From the NCBI GenBank assembly GCA_030151745.1, contig JASLDA010000242.1, positions 1-6,956 of the forward strand: DNA of 6,956 nucleotides. The letters are read 5' to 3'. Within the stretch, counting starts at the first letter, position 1; each line of letters opens with the position of its first letter. Below the pieces are notes generated by a model. The model did no database searches. It was not told the origin of the DNA and worked only from the letters and a program-made list of their open reading frames with translations. Of this stretch, positions 1 to 4,826 are shown piece after piece. The translations under genes were made by a program, and so were the position numbers. Origin of the DNA: Chitinophagaceae bacterium (GTDB lineage Bacteria > Bacteroidota > Bacteroidia > Chitinophagales > Chitinophagaceae).

Positions 1-999
1 GCGGTATTGCGCGCTGCGGCGGAAGCCGTCGAACAGCGATACCGTCGCCCGGACCCCTACGGCCCCGTAGTCGAAATAACGCCCGACCGCGTCGTTCAGA
101 TTATTGCCGAAGCCGTTCAGGCCGTATTGGCCGAACAGCGAGAGGGTCGGGTAGTTGTTGGCCCTGATGGACTTGGCCTGGATATCATACAGCTCGATCT
201 GCTTTTCCTGCAGCTGGAAGTCGACCGTATTGTTGAAGCGGAAGTTCTCGTTGGAAGCCTGCACCGGTACCTCGTTCAGCCAGCGGGCCGTGTCTGTCAG
301 TGCGATTTCGATCCCGTCCTGGAAGATGCCCATCGCATTCTTCAGGCTGTTGTAGGCCAGCTGGATATTGTTTTCGGCGACGGAGATCTGCGCATTGACG
401 TTGTTGAGCTGTACCTGTACCTGCTTGGTATCGACCTTCTTAGCAACACCCATCTCGCTTTGCAGCTGTGAGACCTTCAGCAGGCGCTGGATGCGCTCCT
501 GGTTCTTGCGCAGCAGGTCCAGCTGGCGCTGGTTGATAATCACCTGGTAATAAGCCGTGGCTACGTTGTAGATGATGTTCTGGCGGCTTTGCTCGAGTGT
601 CAGGTTCGCCAGCTCCATATTCGGGCGGTTCGCCTTGATGGCGGTGAGCAGGCTCGCGTTATAGATCGGTTGCGACGCATCGGCGACGAGAGAGGTCGTG
701 AACTTCTGGCCGAACGTGATCCGCTGTTCCTCCGGGCCGAAGACCCCGGCCGGGATGATATTGGTCTGCAGCTTCAGGTTATTGGTGGCGTTCAGGTTGG
801 CATTGACCTGCGGCAGGTAGCCGGCGACAGCCTCGCGGGAAGCCTGGCGGGCATTCTCGATCCCGTTCCGGGAAACCGCGATGCTCGGGTGATTCTTAAG
901 ACCGTAGTCGATGCATTCCTTCAGGCTCATCGGCGTCTGGGCAGACAGCGGAGCGGCGAAGAAAGCCAGGATCAGGGCAATGATGCCCGACCGGCTCAT
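1..999 (-). CDS. TolC-family outer membrane efflux protein, C-terminal part outside window
   Basis: This gene reads off the left edge, so only the first 333 codons are visible and there is no stop. The start ATG at 999-997 gives a clear signal peptide: Arg at position 3, then a hydrophobic core (IIALILAFFAAPL), with likely cleavage near SAQ at 19-21. The mature part opens with MSLKECIDYGLKNHPSI, the usual start of Bacteroidota outer-membrane efflux proteins. Long amphipathic helices rich in Gln, Asn and Leu follow, and the visible end (YPTLSLFGQYG, then VSLFDGF) matches the second repeat of the TolC fold. Family members usually have about 430-480 residues, so roughly a quarter is missing. TolC proteins form trimeric channels that export drugs or other small molecules together with a periplasmic adaptor and an inner-membrane pump. 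The gene lies 56 bases downstream of a MarR-type regulator with no terminator between them, so they probably share an operon. The substrate cannot be read from the sequence. Confidence 0.93.
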   Translation of the reverse strand, partial: MSRSGIIALILAFFAAPLSAQTPMSLKECIDYGLKNHPSIAVSRNGIENARQASREAVAGYLPQVNANLNATNNLKLQTNIIPAGVFGPEEQRITFGQKFTTSLVADASQPIYNASLLTAIKANRPNMELANLTLEQSRQNIIYNVATAYYQVIINQRQLDLLRKNQERIQRLLKVSQLQSEMGVAKKVDTKQVQVQLNNVNAQISVAENNIQLAYNSLKNAMGIFQDGIEIALTDTARWLNEVPVQASNENFRFNNTVDFQLQEKQIELYDIQAKSIRANNYPTLSLFGQYGLNGFGNNLNDAVGRYFDYGAVGVRATVSLFDGFRRSAQYR

Positions 1000-1011
1000 G
1001 ATTGGTGTCCT

Positions 1012-1035
1012 ATCAACTATTGACATGTCAACTAT
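1012..1035. promoter_or_regulatory. Candidate MarR operator between marR and the efflux gene
   Basis: Positions 1020-1031 form a perfect 12-base palindrome, TTGACATGTCAA. The octamer TCAACTAT also occurs twice in the same orientation, at 1013-1020 and 1028-1035, so the half-site is repeated 15 bases apart. The site lies just in front of the efflux start codon and shares the 9-mer TGTCAACTA with a second site upstream of marR. MarR-family dimers typically bind palindromes of this size near their own and adjacent genes. Binding here is inferred. I see no clear TAnnTTTG element in this gap, so it may be a secondary operator rather than one sitting on a promoter. Confidence 0.5.
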
Positions 1036-1055
1036 TATGTGTAAATAAAAAGGGA

Positions 1056-1502
1056 TCAAAGGCGGTCGAGCTGATCGGCCAGGCTTTTGGCAGAGTGAAT
1101 GGCAGTATCGCGCTCGCTGGCATCCATATGATTGAATACGGCTTCTTCGGATTGGCGGAGGATACTACGGACCTTCTTCGCCAGGGCGTTCCCCGCCGCG
1201 GTAAGCGTCACCACATGCTTGCGCTTATCGTCCCCGTCCTGGACCACGTCGATCAAGCCCTTGCGCAGCAGGGTGGTTACGCTGCGCTGGATTGAAGATT
1301 TGTCGCGCATGGTAATGTCTGCGATCTCCCGCTGGGAAAGGCTCTTCAACGCACTGACCGTCATCAGCACGGGGAATTGCTCCACCTGCAGATCGATGCC
1401 CGATTCGTGCATCAGGCGGTTCGTATGCCTGAACAGCGACTTCTGGATCCGGTGGATCTGGAAAAAGAACGTATCGTTCAACTCCGAGAAGAAAGCCTCC
1501 AT
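1056..1502 (-). CDS. MarR-family transcriptional regulator of the efflux operon
   Basis: The protein has 148 residues, which is normal for the MarR family. Helices that probably make the dimer interface come first (FFFQIHRIQKSLFRHTNRLM). The winged helix-turn-helix follows: LSQREIADITMRDKSSIQRSVTTLLRKGLI is the helix-turn-helix with its recognition helix, and DGDDKRKHVVTLT is the wing with the typical D-D-K-R signature. MarR proteins are dimeric repressors released by small phenolic or drug-like ligands. A GTG at 1535 would add 11 residues. I prefer the ATG at 1502-1500 because GGGAGG lies 5 bases upstream and because the GTG would fall at or before the expected transcription start. Lying directly ahead of a TolC-family gene on the same strand suggests a local repressor of drug efflux. 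The ligand is unknown. Confidence 0.92.
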   Translation of the reverse strand: MEAFFSELNDTFFFQIHRIQKSLFRHTNRLMHESGIDLQVEQFPVLMTVSALKSLSQREIADITMRDKSSIQRSVTTLLRKGLIDVVQDGDDKRKHVVTLTAAGNALAKKVRSILRQSEEAVFNHMDASERDTAIHSAKSLADQLDRL

Positions 1503-1507
1503 AGCAG

Positions 1508-1513
1508 CCTCCC
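1508..1513 (-). promoter_or_regulatory. Shine-Dalgarno site deciding the marR start
   Basis: The minus strand reads GGGAGG, then five bases, then ATG at 1502-1500. It is the one strong Shine-Dalgarno match I noticed in the window, and most starts here lack one, as is usual in Bacteroidota. It supports the internal ATG over the GTG 33 bases upstream. Confidence 0.6.
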
Positions 1514-1539
1514 GCTTCTTTTCAATGGCGTTCACGCCG

Positions 1540-1569
1540 CAAAGATAGAAAAGGTTGTGGTGTCAACTA
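1540..1569 (-). promoter_or_regulatory. Candidate marR promoter with overlapping operator
   Basis: On the minus strand TATCTTTG at 1547-1540 matches the Bacteroidota -7 consensus TAnnTTTG exactly. A TTG at 1566-1564 could serve as the -33 element; the 16-base gap is slightly short. The TTG is part of TAGTTGACA (1569-1561), the 9-mer also found in front of the efflux gene. Positions 1555-1566 (TTGTGGTGTCAA) match the perfect palindrome at 1020-1031 at 9 of 12 bases. A repressor bound here would cover the -33 region, so negative autoregulation is the natural reading. It is inferred from position and sequence only. Confidence 0.5.
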
Positions 1570-1615
1570 ATTTTTGAATCGTTAAGGTAAGTCTATAACG
1601 GTATAGTACTTGACT

Positions 1616-1812
1616 AAATCGTTGAAGGCCAGGGCCTGGCTTGACGTTTGGCCGGCTGATGCCCGGTTCGGTTAATCCCTTGGGAGCGCTGCTGCGCAGT
1701 AGGCACGTTCCCGTTATCCCCGGTGCGGTAGCTGGGGCAAACGAATGCAACGCGCTAACGCTCCGTAAAGCCTGAGTTGTCAGCTTGCACACCTGGGAAA
1801 TGAACGATTTCC
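1616..1812 (+). ncRNA. Candidate structured RNA in the marR-dinB intergenic region
   Basis: No convincing gene lies between 1571 and 1849, but the DNA folds well on paper. AAATCGTT at 1616-1623 pairs with AACGATTT at 1803-1810. Further inward, 1629-1633 pairs with 1792-1796, then 1639-1646 with 1778-1784 (one bulged base), then GGC at 1650-1652 with GCC at 1770-1772, giving a rod of about 195 bases. Inside are a 7-bp hairpin (1682-1688 with 1706-1712) and another at 1718-1737. Several of these stems use G-U pairs on the plus strand that would be A-C mismatches on the minus strand, so a plus-strand transcript is favoured. A competing local hairpin, GGAAAT/ATTTCC at 1796-1812, uses the same 3' arm. 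The rod shape and length resemble 6S-type RNA, but I recognise no conserved 6S, tmRNA, RNase P or SRP sequence. The promoter is unclear, with only a weak TATAGTACTTG at 1602-1612. It could also be untranslated dinB 3' sequence. Confidence 0.33.
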
Positions 1813-1849
1813 TTTCCCCCTGTCCTGATAAAGTAGACGTTACAGAGTA

Positions 1850-2920
1850 CTAGAACAGAGGCAGCTGCAGGCTTTCCGGTCCCGCAGTGCTTTTAAAGGC
1901 CGACACGGAAATCCCGAGCAGGCGGATGCCTTTCGGGTGCGGCTCCAGCGCATCCAGCAACTCCTTTGAGATATGCCCCAGTATCTCCGGGTCGGAGACG
2001 GGCATGGGTACGGAACGGGCGCGGGTGAGCTGCTGGAAATCAGCGTATTTCACTTTCAGCGTAATGGTTTTCCCCCGCAGCGCCGAACGGTTTAGGCGTT
2101 CCGATACCCGTGCGGCCAGCTTGTCGAGCTCGGCATGCAGGGCCTCCCGCTCGTTCAGGTCTTTCTCAAACGTGTCTTCGGCCCCGCAGGATTTAGCCTC
2201 CCGGTGCGTGCGCACGGGACGCTCGTCGATGCCGCGGACGATCTGATAATAGAAGTGCCCGCTTTTACCGAAATGCCGGACCAGCTCGTCCTCGCTGAGC
2301 TGTTTCAGGTCCGCACCCGTATGGAGTCCCAGCCGGTTCATCTTTTCGGCCGTCACTCGGCCGACGCCAAAGAACTTGTTCACCGGCAGCGCTTCCATGA
2401 AGGCCTCGATCTGGGAGGGGCCGATGAAGGTGAGCCCGTCCGGCTTGTTCATGTCCGAAGCTACCTTGGCCACGAACTTATTCACGGAAACACCGGCTGA
2501 GGCTGTCAGCCGGAGCTCGCTGCGGATCTCGTCCCGGATACGCTGCGCGATCTCGATGGCGGAGCCGATGCCGGCCTTGTCCGAGCTCACGTCCAGGTAG
2601 GCTTCGTCCAGCGACAGGGGCTCGATCAGGTCGGTATATCGCCGGAAGATCTCGCGGACCTGCTGTGAGACTTCTTTATAAACGGCAAACCGCGGCCGGA
2701 CGAACATCGCGTCGGGACATAGCTCGTAGGCACGGCGGCTGGACATGGCGGAGCGGATGCCGAATTTCCGGGCCTCGTAGGAGGCCGTAGCCACCACGCC
2801 GCGCCCCGTGGGCGAGCCGCCTACGATCAGCGGCAGCCCGCGCAGCTCGGGAAAGTCCCGTTGCTCGACGGAGGCGTAGAAAGCATCCATATCGATATGG
2901 ATAATCTTGCGCTGCGGCAT
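1850..2920 (-). CDS. dinB: DNA polymerase IV (Y-family translesion polymerase)
   Basis: The 356-residue product is very close to E. coli DinB in length (351). The start opens directly into the family N terminus IIHIDMDAFYASVE. Metal-binding carboxylates are Asp10 in that motif and Asp105-Glu106 in SLDEAYLDVS; Tyr15 sits at the steric-gate position that excludes ribonucleotides. The palm and fingers run to about residue 170, a helix-hairpin-helix thumb follows (LPVNKFFGVGRVTAEKMNRLG, then LHTGADLKQL), and the little-finger domain covers about 243-346. The last five residues, QLPLF, are a canonical beta-clamp-binding motif, so the gene is complete and the protein should be recruited to the sliding clamp at stalled forks. 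It carries out error-prone bypass of damaged bases. It appears monocistronic: the next gene on this strand has its own promoter about 300 bases on. I see no LexA-type box upstream. Confidence 0.97.
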   Translation of the reverse strand: MPQRKIIHIDMDAFYASVEQRDFPELRGLPLIVGGSPTGRGVVATASYEARKFGIRSAMSSRRAYELCPDAMFVRPRFAVYKEVSQQVREIFRRYTDLIEPLSLDEAYLDVSSDKAGIGSAIEIAQRIRDEIRSELRLTASAGVSVNKFVAKVASDMNKPDGLTFIGPSQIEAFMEALPVNKFFGVGRVTAEKMNRLGLHTGADLKQLSEDELVRHFGKSGHFYYQIVRGIDERPVRTHREAKSCGAEDTFEKDLNEREALHAELDKLAARVSERLNRSALRGKTITLKVKYADFQQLTRARSVPMPVSDPEILGHISKELLDALEPHPKGIRLLGISVSAFKSTAGPESLQLPLF

Positions 2921-3044
2921 GTATGCAAGTTACTGTGCTTCTGTTGCAGGCGCCCGCTGCGGGGAGAGCGGCCCAAAGAATCCCCCTGGGTCTTGTGGAA
3001 TCCCGTTTTGCCTTGCATCCTTGTATCCGAAGCCAGCTGCGGCG

Positions 3045-3078
3045 GCCGGGAATCCGCTCCCGAAGCGGGGATCCCGGC
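3045..3078. other. Imperfect 13-bp hairpin in the divergent intergenic region
   Basis: The 201-base gap between divergent dinB and the secreted-protein gene holds one clear structure. GCCGGGA at 3045-3051 pairs with TCCCGGC at 3072-3078. After a small 1x2 internal loop, TCCGCT at 3053-3058 pairs with AGCGGG at 3064-3069 (one G-U pair) around a 5-base loop. No T-run follows on either strand, so it is not an intrinsic terminator. It could be a protein site or 5'-leader structure for the gene starting at 3122. I found no TAnnTTTG promoter element for either gene in this gap. Confidence 0.4.
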
Positions 3079-3121
3079 GCCCGTCGCCTGGATGGTCAAA
3101 CCCTGATGACGCAATTTTTTC

Positions 3122-4507
3122 ATGTTCAGATCCTTGCGAACCAGACTTCTTGCCCTGGGCGTTTTCTATACGGTCAGCGGAATTTCCCAGCCGGTGATCC
3201 CGGACCGGAATCTGCTGCCCCAGGTGCAGTTCCATAATCCTTATCCGCTGGGAACATCGGATCTTATGGAGCAGGGAGGGGCGCGGCTGGTCGCCCGTTC
3301 GCAATCCGTTTATAACGGTGGCCGGTTCATATCCTCCGATTCGGTGCATTTCCGCTATCCCGGCAAGAACGAGGCCGGTCAGGACGGATCCCCGGTGTAC
3401 AGCGAGCGTCTGAACCAGGATCTGAGGACAGGTATGCACGCTGGCAGCGACCGGCGCAGCTTGCAGACGTTTACCGCGGACCATAAGCTGGCCGTATCGG
3501 TGATGCAGCGCTGGGATACCGCCTCCGCGTCCTGGGGAAATCAATGCCGGCAAAGCTTCACGTACCGGCAGGGCCTGCTCGTCCGGGACACTGCTTGGAA
3601 CTGGGACGGGAAAAAGGACCGCTGGGTACCGGCAGCCTACACTTATTATTTCCGGAACGAAGCCGGACTTCCGGGCCGGATCCTCACCTTTCACTGGAAT
3701 GCCGCCAGGGGCGGGGCGGACTCTGCCGCAGAGCTCCGTTACAGCTACAACGAGGCGGGCAAGGTCACCGGGTGTGTCGCCCGGTATGGTGCCGGCAGGC
3801 TCCGGCTGACAGGCCGCCAGGTGGTCTCCTACACGGAAGGGGGTGCAGCGAGCGGTATGTATCATCAGCGCTGGGACAGCGTATCCGGGAGCTGGAAGGC
3901 GGACTATGGATTCCGATTTACGCACGGGAGCCGCGACGAGCGCCTGTCGCAGGCGAACCTGCAATGGAGCGAAGCGCGTGCTGCCTGGGATACCCTCGCC
4001 GGTTACTCCTACAATTACGATGCAGGCGGCAGGCTCGTATCGATGGACTATTTCACAGGTAACGGCCAGGGGCGAGGCTCCGGCCTGGTCGATCGCTACG
4101 AATACGCTTACGATATGGATGGTAGACGGATCGGCGCCCTGCGTAAATCGACAGGCCCCCGGTCCCCCGAGCCGGTCGTGGAACCGGGTTCCGAGAAGAT
4201 CCTCTTCTACTACGAGCCGCTCAGCGCGGAAGCCGTTTCCGGGGCGCAGCCCGACAAGGTTCTGCATATCTGGCCGGTGCCTGCCGGCAGACAGCTGAAT
4301 GTCGATGTGCGGATGCTACAGGGACAGCCTTACCAGGCGATCCTGAAGGATCTGCAGGGCCGCAATCTGGGTTCCTGGAGCCGGGCGGCGGGCGGCAGAG
4401 ATACGGACCAGCTCGGGCTGGACGGATATCCTGCCGGGACGTACAATCTCTTTTTGCGGGCCGGCTCCGGTAAGACCTACATCGCGCGGTTTCTGATCGC
4501 GAGATGA
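3122..4507 (+). CDS. Secreted protein with Trp/Asp- and YD-like repeats and a T9SS type A sorting domain
   Basis: The product has 461 residues. The ATG at 3122 is the first start after an in-frame stop at 3107-3109, so the N terminus is secure despite lacking a Shine-Dalgarno site. A Sec signal peptide is visible: Arg4, Arg7 and Arg9, then LLALGVFYTVSG, with cleavage probably near residue 22. The body carries recurring units: QRWDTASASW (129-138), NWDGKKDRW (160-168), HQRWDSVSGSW (248-258) and LQWSEARAAWD (280-290), alternating with Tyr/Asp strands such as YSYNYDAGGRL (295-305) and YEYAYDMDGRR (326-336) that resemble RHS-type YD repeats. Residues about 378-461 look like a T9SS type A sorting domain: HIWPVPAGRQLNV, LKDLQGRNL, then LDGYPAGTYNLFL and a basic C terminus. 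Such domains are recognised by the type IX machinery, and the cargo is cleaved and released or anchored to the surface. Only Cys142 and Cys218 occur. I see no catalytic motif, and the function is unknown; a beta-rich surface or adhesion role is a guess. A strong terminator follows, so it is probably transcribed alone. Confidence 0.88.
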   Translation: MFRSLRTRLLALGVFYTVSGISQPVIPDRNLLPQVQFHNPYPLGTSDLMEQGGARLVARSQSVYNGGRFISSDSVHFRYPGKNEAGQDGSPVYSERLNQDLRTGMHAGSDRRSLQTFTADHKLAVSVMQRWDTASASWGNQCRQSFTYRQGLLVRDTAWNWDGKKDRWVPAAYTYYFRNEAGLPGRILTFHWNAARGGADSAAELRYSYNEAGKVTGCVARYGAGRLRLTGRQVVSYTEGGAASGMYHQRWDSVSGSWKADYGFRFTHGSRDERLSQANLQWSEARAAWDTLAGYSYNYDAGGRLVSMDYFTGNGQGRGSGLVDRYEYAYDMDGRRIGALRKSTGPRSPEPVVEPGSEKILFYYEPLSAEAVSGAQPDKVLHIWPVPAGRQLNVDVRMLQGQPYQAILKDLQGRNLGSWSRAAGGRDTDQLGLDGYPAGTYNLFLRAGSGKTYIARFLIAR

Positions 4508-4558
4508 CCGGGGGCCGTCCCGGCCTGCATTCCGGCAGCTGGATCGAAATTTTTTATG

Positions 4559-4605
4559 ATCGCCTGAAATCCTTTATGGTAAAGGGTTTCAGGCGATTTT
4601 TCTTC
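4559..4605 (+). terminator. Intrinsic terminator of the secreted-protein gene
   Basis: Positions 4559-4576 and 4580-4597 form an 18-bp stem with one G-U pair and a 3-base loop (TGG). The closing arm runs straight into a T-rich tract (positions 4597-4604, TTTTTCTT). It lies about 50 bases after the stop codon at 4505-4507 and insulates this gene from the his operon. The minus strand has no T-run after the stem, so it should work in one direction only. Confidence 0.93.
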
Positions 4606-4622
4606 TACGGTTCCGGTAGAAG
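4602..4622. repeat. Perfect 7-bp inverted repeat upstream of the his promoter
   Basis: CTTCTAC (4602-4608) and GTAGAAG (4616-4622) are perfect inverted copies around a 7-base spacer. The dyad begins inside the T-tract of the preceding terminator and ends 11 bases before the putative -33 element of the his promoter. It could be a regulator site or merely an extra hairpin. No function can be assigned. Confidence 0.4.
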
Positions 4623-4633
4623 CCGTGGGACGA

Positions 4634-4667
4634 TTTGGAAATCTGAATAAAGCTCCTCATACCTTTG
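4634..4667 (+). promoter_or_regulatory. Bacteroidota-type promoter for the his operon
   Basis: TTTG at 4634-4637 and TACCTTTG at 4660-4667 match the -33 (TTTG) and -7 (TAnnTTTG) elements used by the Bacteroidota primary sigma factor. The 22-base gap is at the long end of what is usual. Transcription would start near 4672-4676, only about 10 bases before the leader-peptide ATG. The position, just ahead of the leader and attenuator and after the upstream gene's terminator, fits a his operon promoter. Confidence 0.65.
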
Positions 4668-4684
4668 TCCTGCTTTTCAGCATC

Positions 4685-4756
4685 ATGAACAACCAACTGC
4701 ATCTGCACCTGCATCATCATCTTACCCCATGGGTAGGCCGGGATGTCGTGTGCTGA
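4685..4756 (+). CDS. hisL: His operon leader peptide (23 codons)
   Basis: This short frame encodes MNNQLHLHLHHHLTPWVGRDVVC and ends with TGA at 4754-4756. Five of residues 6-12 are histidine (codons at 4700, 4706, 4712, 4715 and 4718), separated by leucines. Such a run ahead of hisG is the hallmark of an attenuator leader: charged His-tRNA lets the ribosome pass, while scarcity makes it stall. The last His codon ends at 4720, immediately before the first arm of the attenuator hairpins, which is the spacing a stalled ribosome needs in order to mask that arm. No Shine-Dalgarno site is evident and the 5' leader would be very short. The frame is identified by composition and placement; the symbol is used by analogy with enterobacterial hisL, with no homology implied. 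Confidence 0.85.
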   Translation: MNNQLHLHLHHHLTPWVGRDVVC

Positions 4757-4795
4757 AGCGCAGCTTTACAATCACAGATTCCTCGAGGGCTTACC
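4721..4795 (+). promoter_or_regulatory. His attenuator: pause hairpin and antiterminator
   Basis: Two alternative pairings share one arm. In the first (1:2), CTTACCC at 4721-4727 pairs with GGGTAGG at 4731-4737 around CAT, 7 bp with one T-G pair. In the second (2:3), GGTAGGCC at 4732-4739 pairs with GGCTTACC at 4788-4795, 8 bp with one G-U pair. The 2:3 form uses up the first arm of the downstream terminator, so the two cannot coexist. When histidine is short, a ribosome halted on the His codons at 4712-4720 covers arm 1, arm 2 pairs with arm 3, and transcription reads into hisG. When histidine is plentiful, translation continues to 4756 and the terminator forms. The logic is the classical one; the pairing is read directly from the bases. 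Confidence 0.82.
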
Positions 4796-4815
4796 ACATC
4801 GGTAAGCCCTTTTTT
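4786..4815 (+). terminator. Attenuator terminator in front of hisG
   Basis: AGGGCTTACC at 4786-4795 and GGTAAGCCCT at 4801-4810 form a perfect 10-bp stem around ACATC. Six T residues occupy 4810-4815. The terminator lies 30 bases after the leader-peptide stop and only 11 bases before the hisG ATG, so it is a regulatory terminator rather than the end of an upstream gene. Its left arm is also the third arm of the antiterminator. Confidence 0.93.
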
Positions 4816-4826
4816 ATTTCCCTGAA

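Noticed and set aside
7..1023. Plus-strand frames at 7-471 and 589-1023
   Set aside because: They are shadows of the minus-strand efflux gene, which has a signal peptide and a TolC-like sequence throughout.
1738..1776. Reading GCAAACGAATGCAACGCGCTA as a tmRNA tag (A-N-E-C-N-A-L)
   Set aside because: The tag-like start is suggestive, but the frame continues past the expected end, the tRNA-like 5' and 3' ends of tmRNA are absent and the region is too short.
1532..1792. 86-codon minus-strand frame in the gene-free stretch
   Set aside because: It overlaps the marR promoter, has low-complexity composition and no ribosome site, and the DNA is better explained by RNA-like secondary structure.
1796..1820. 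GGAAAT/ATTTCC hairpin as a dinB terminator
   Set aside because: On the minus strand no T-run follows the stem, so intrinsic termination is not supported.
2930..4267. 445-codon open frame on the minus strand
   Set aside because: It lies antisense to the secreted-protein gene, which has a signal peptide and a sorting domain. The minus-strand translation is rich in Arg, Pro and Gly with no recognisable domain, as expected of a chance frame in GC-rich DNA.
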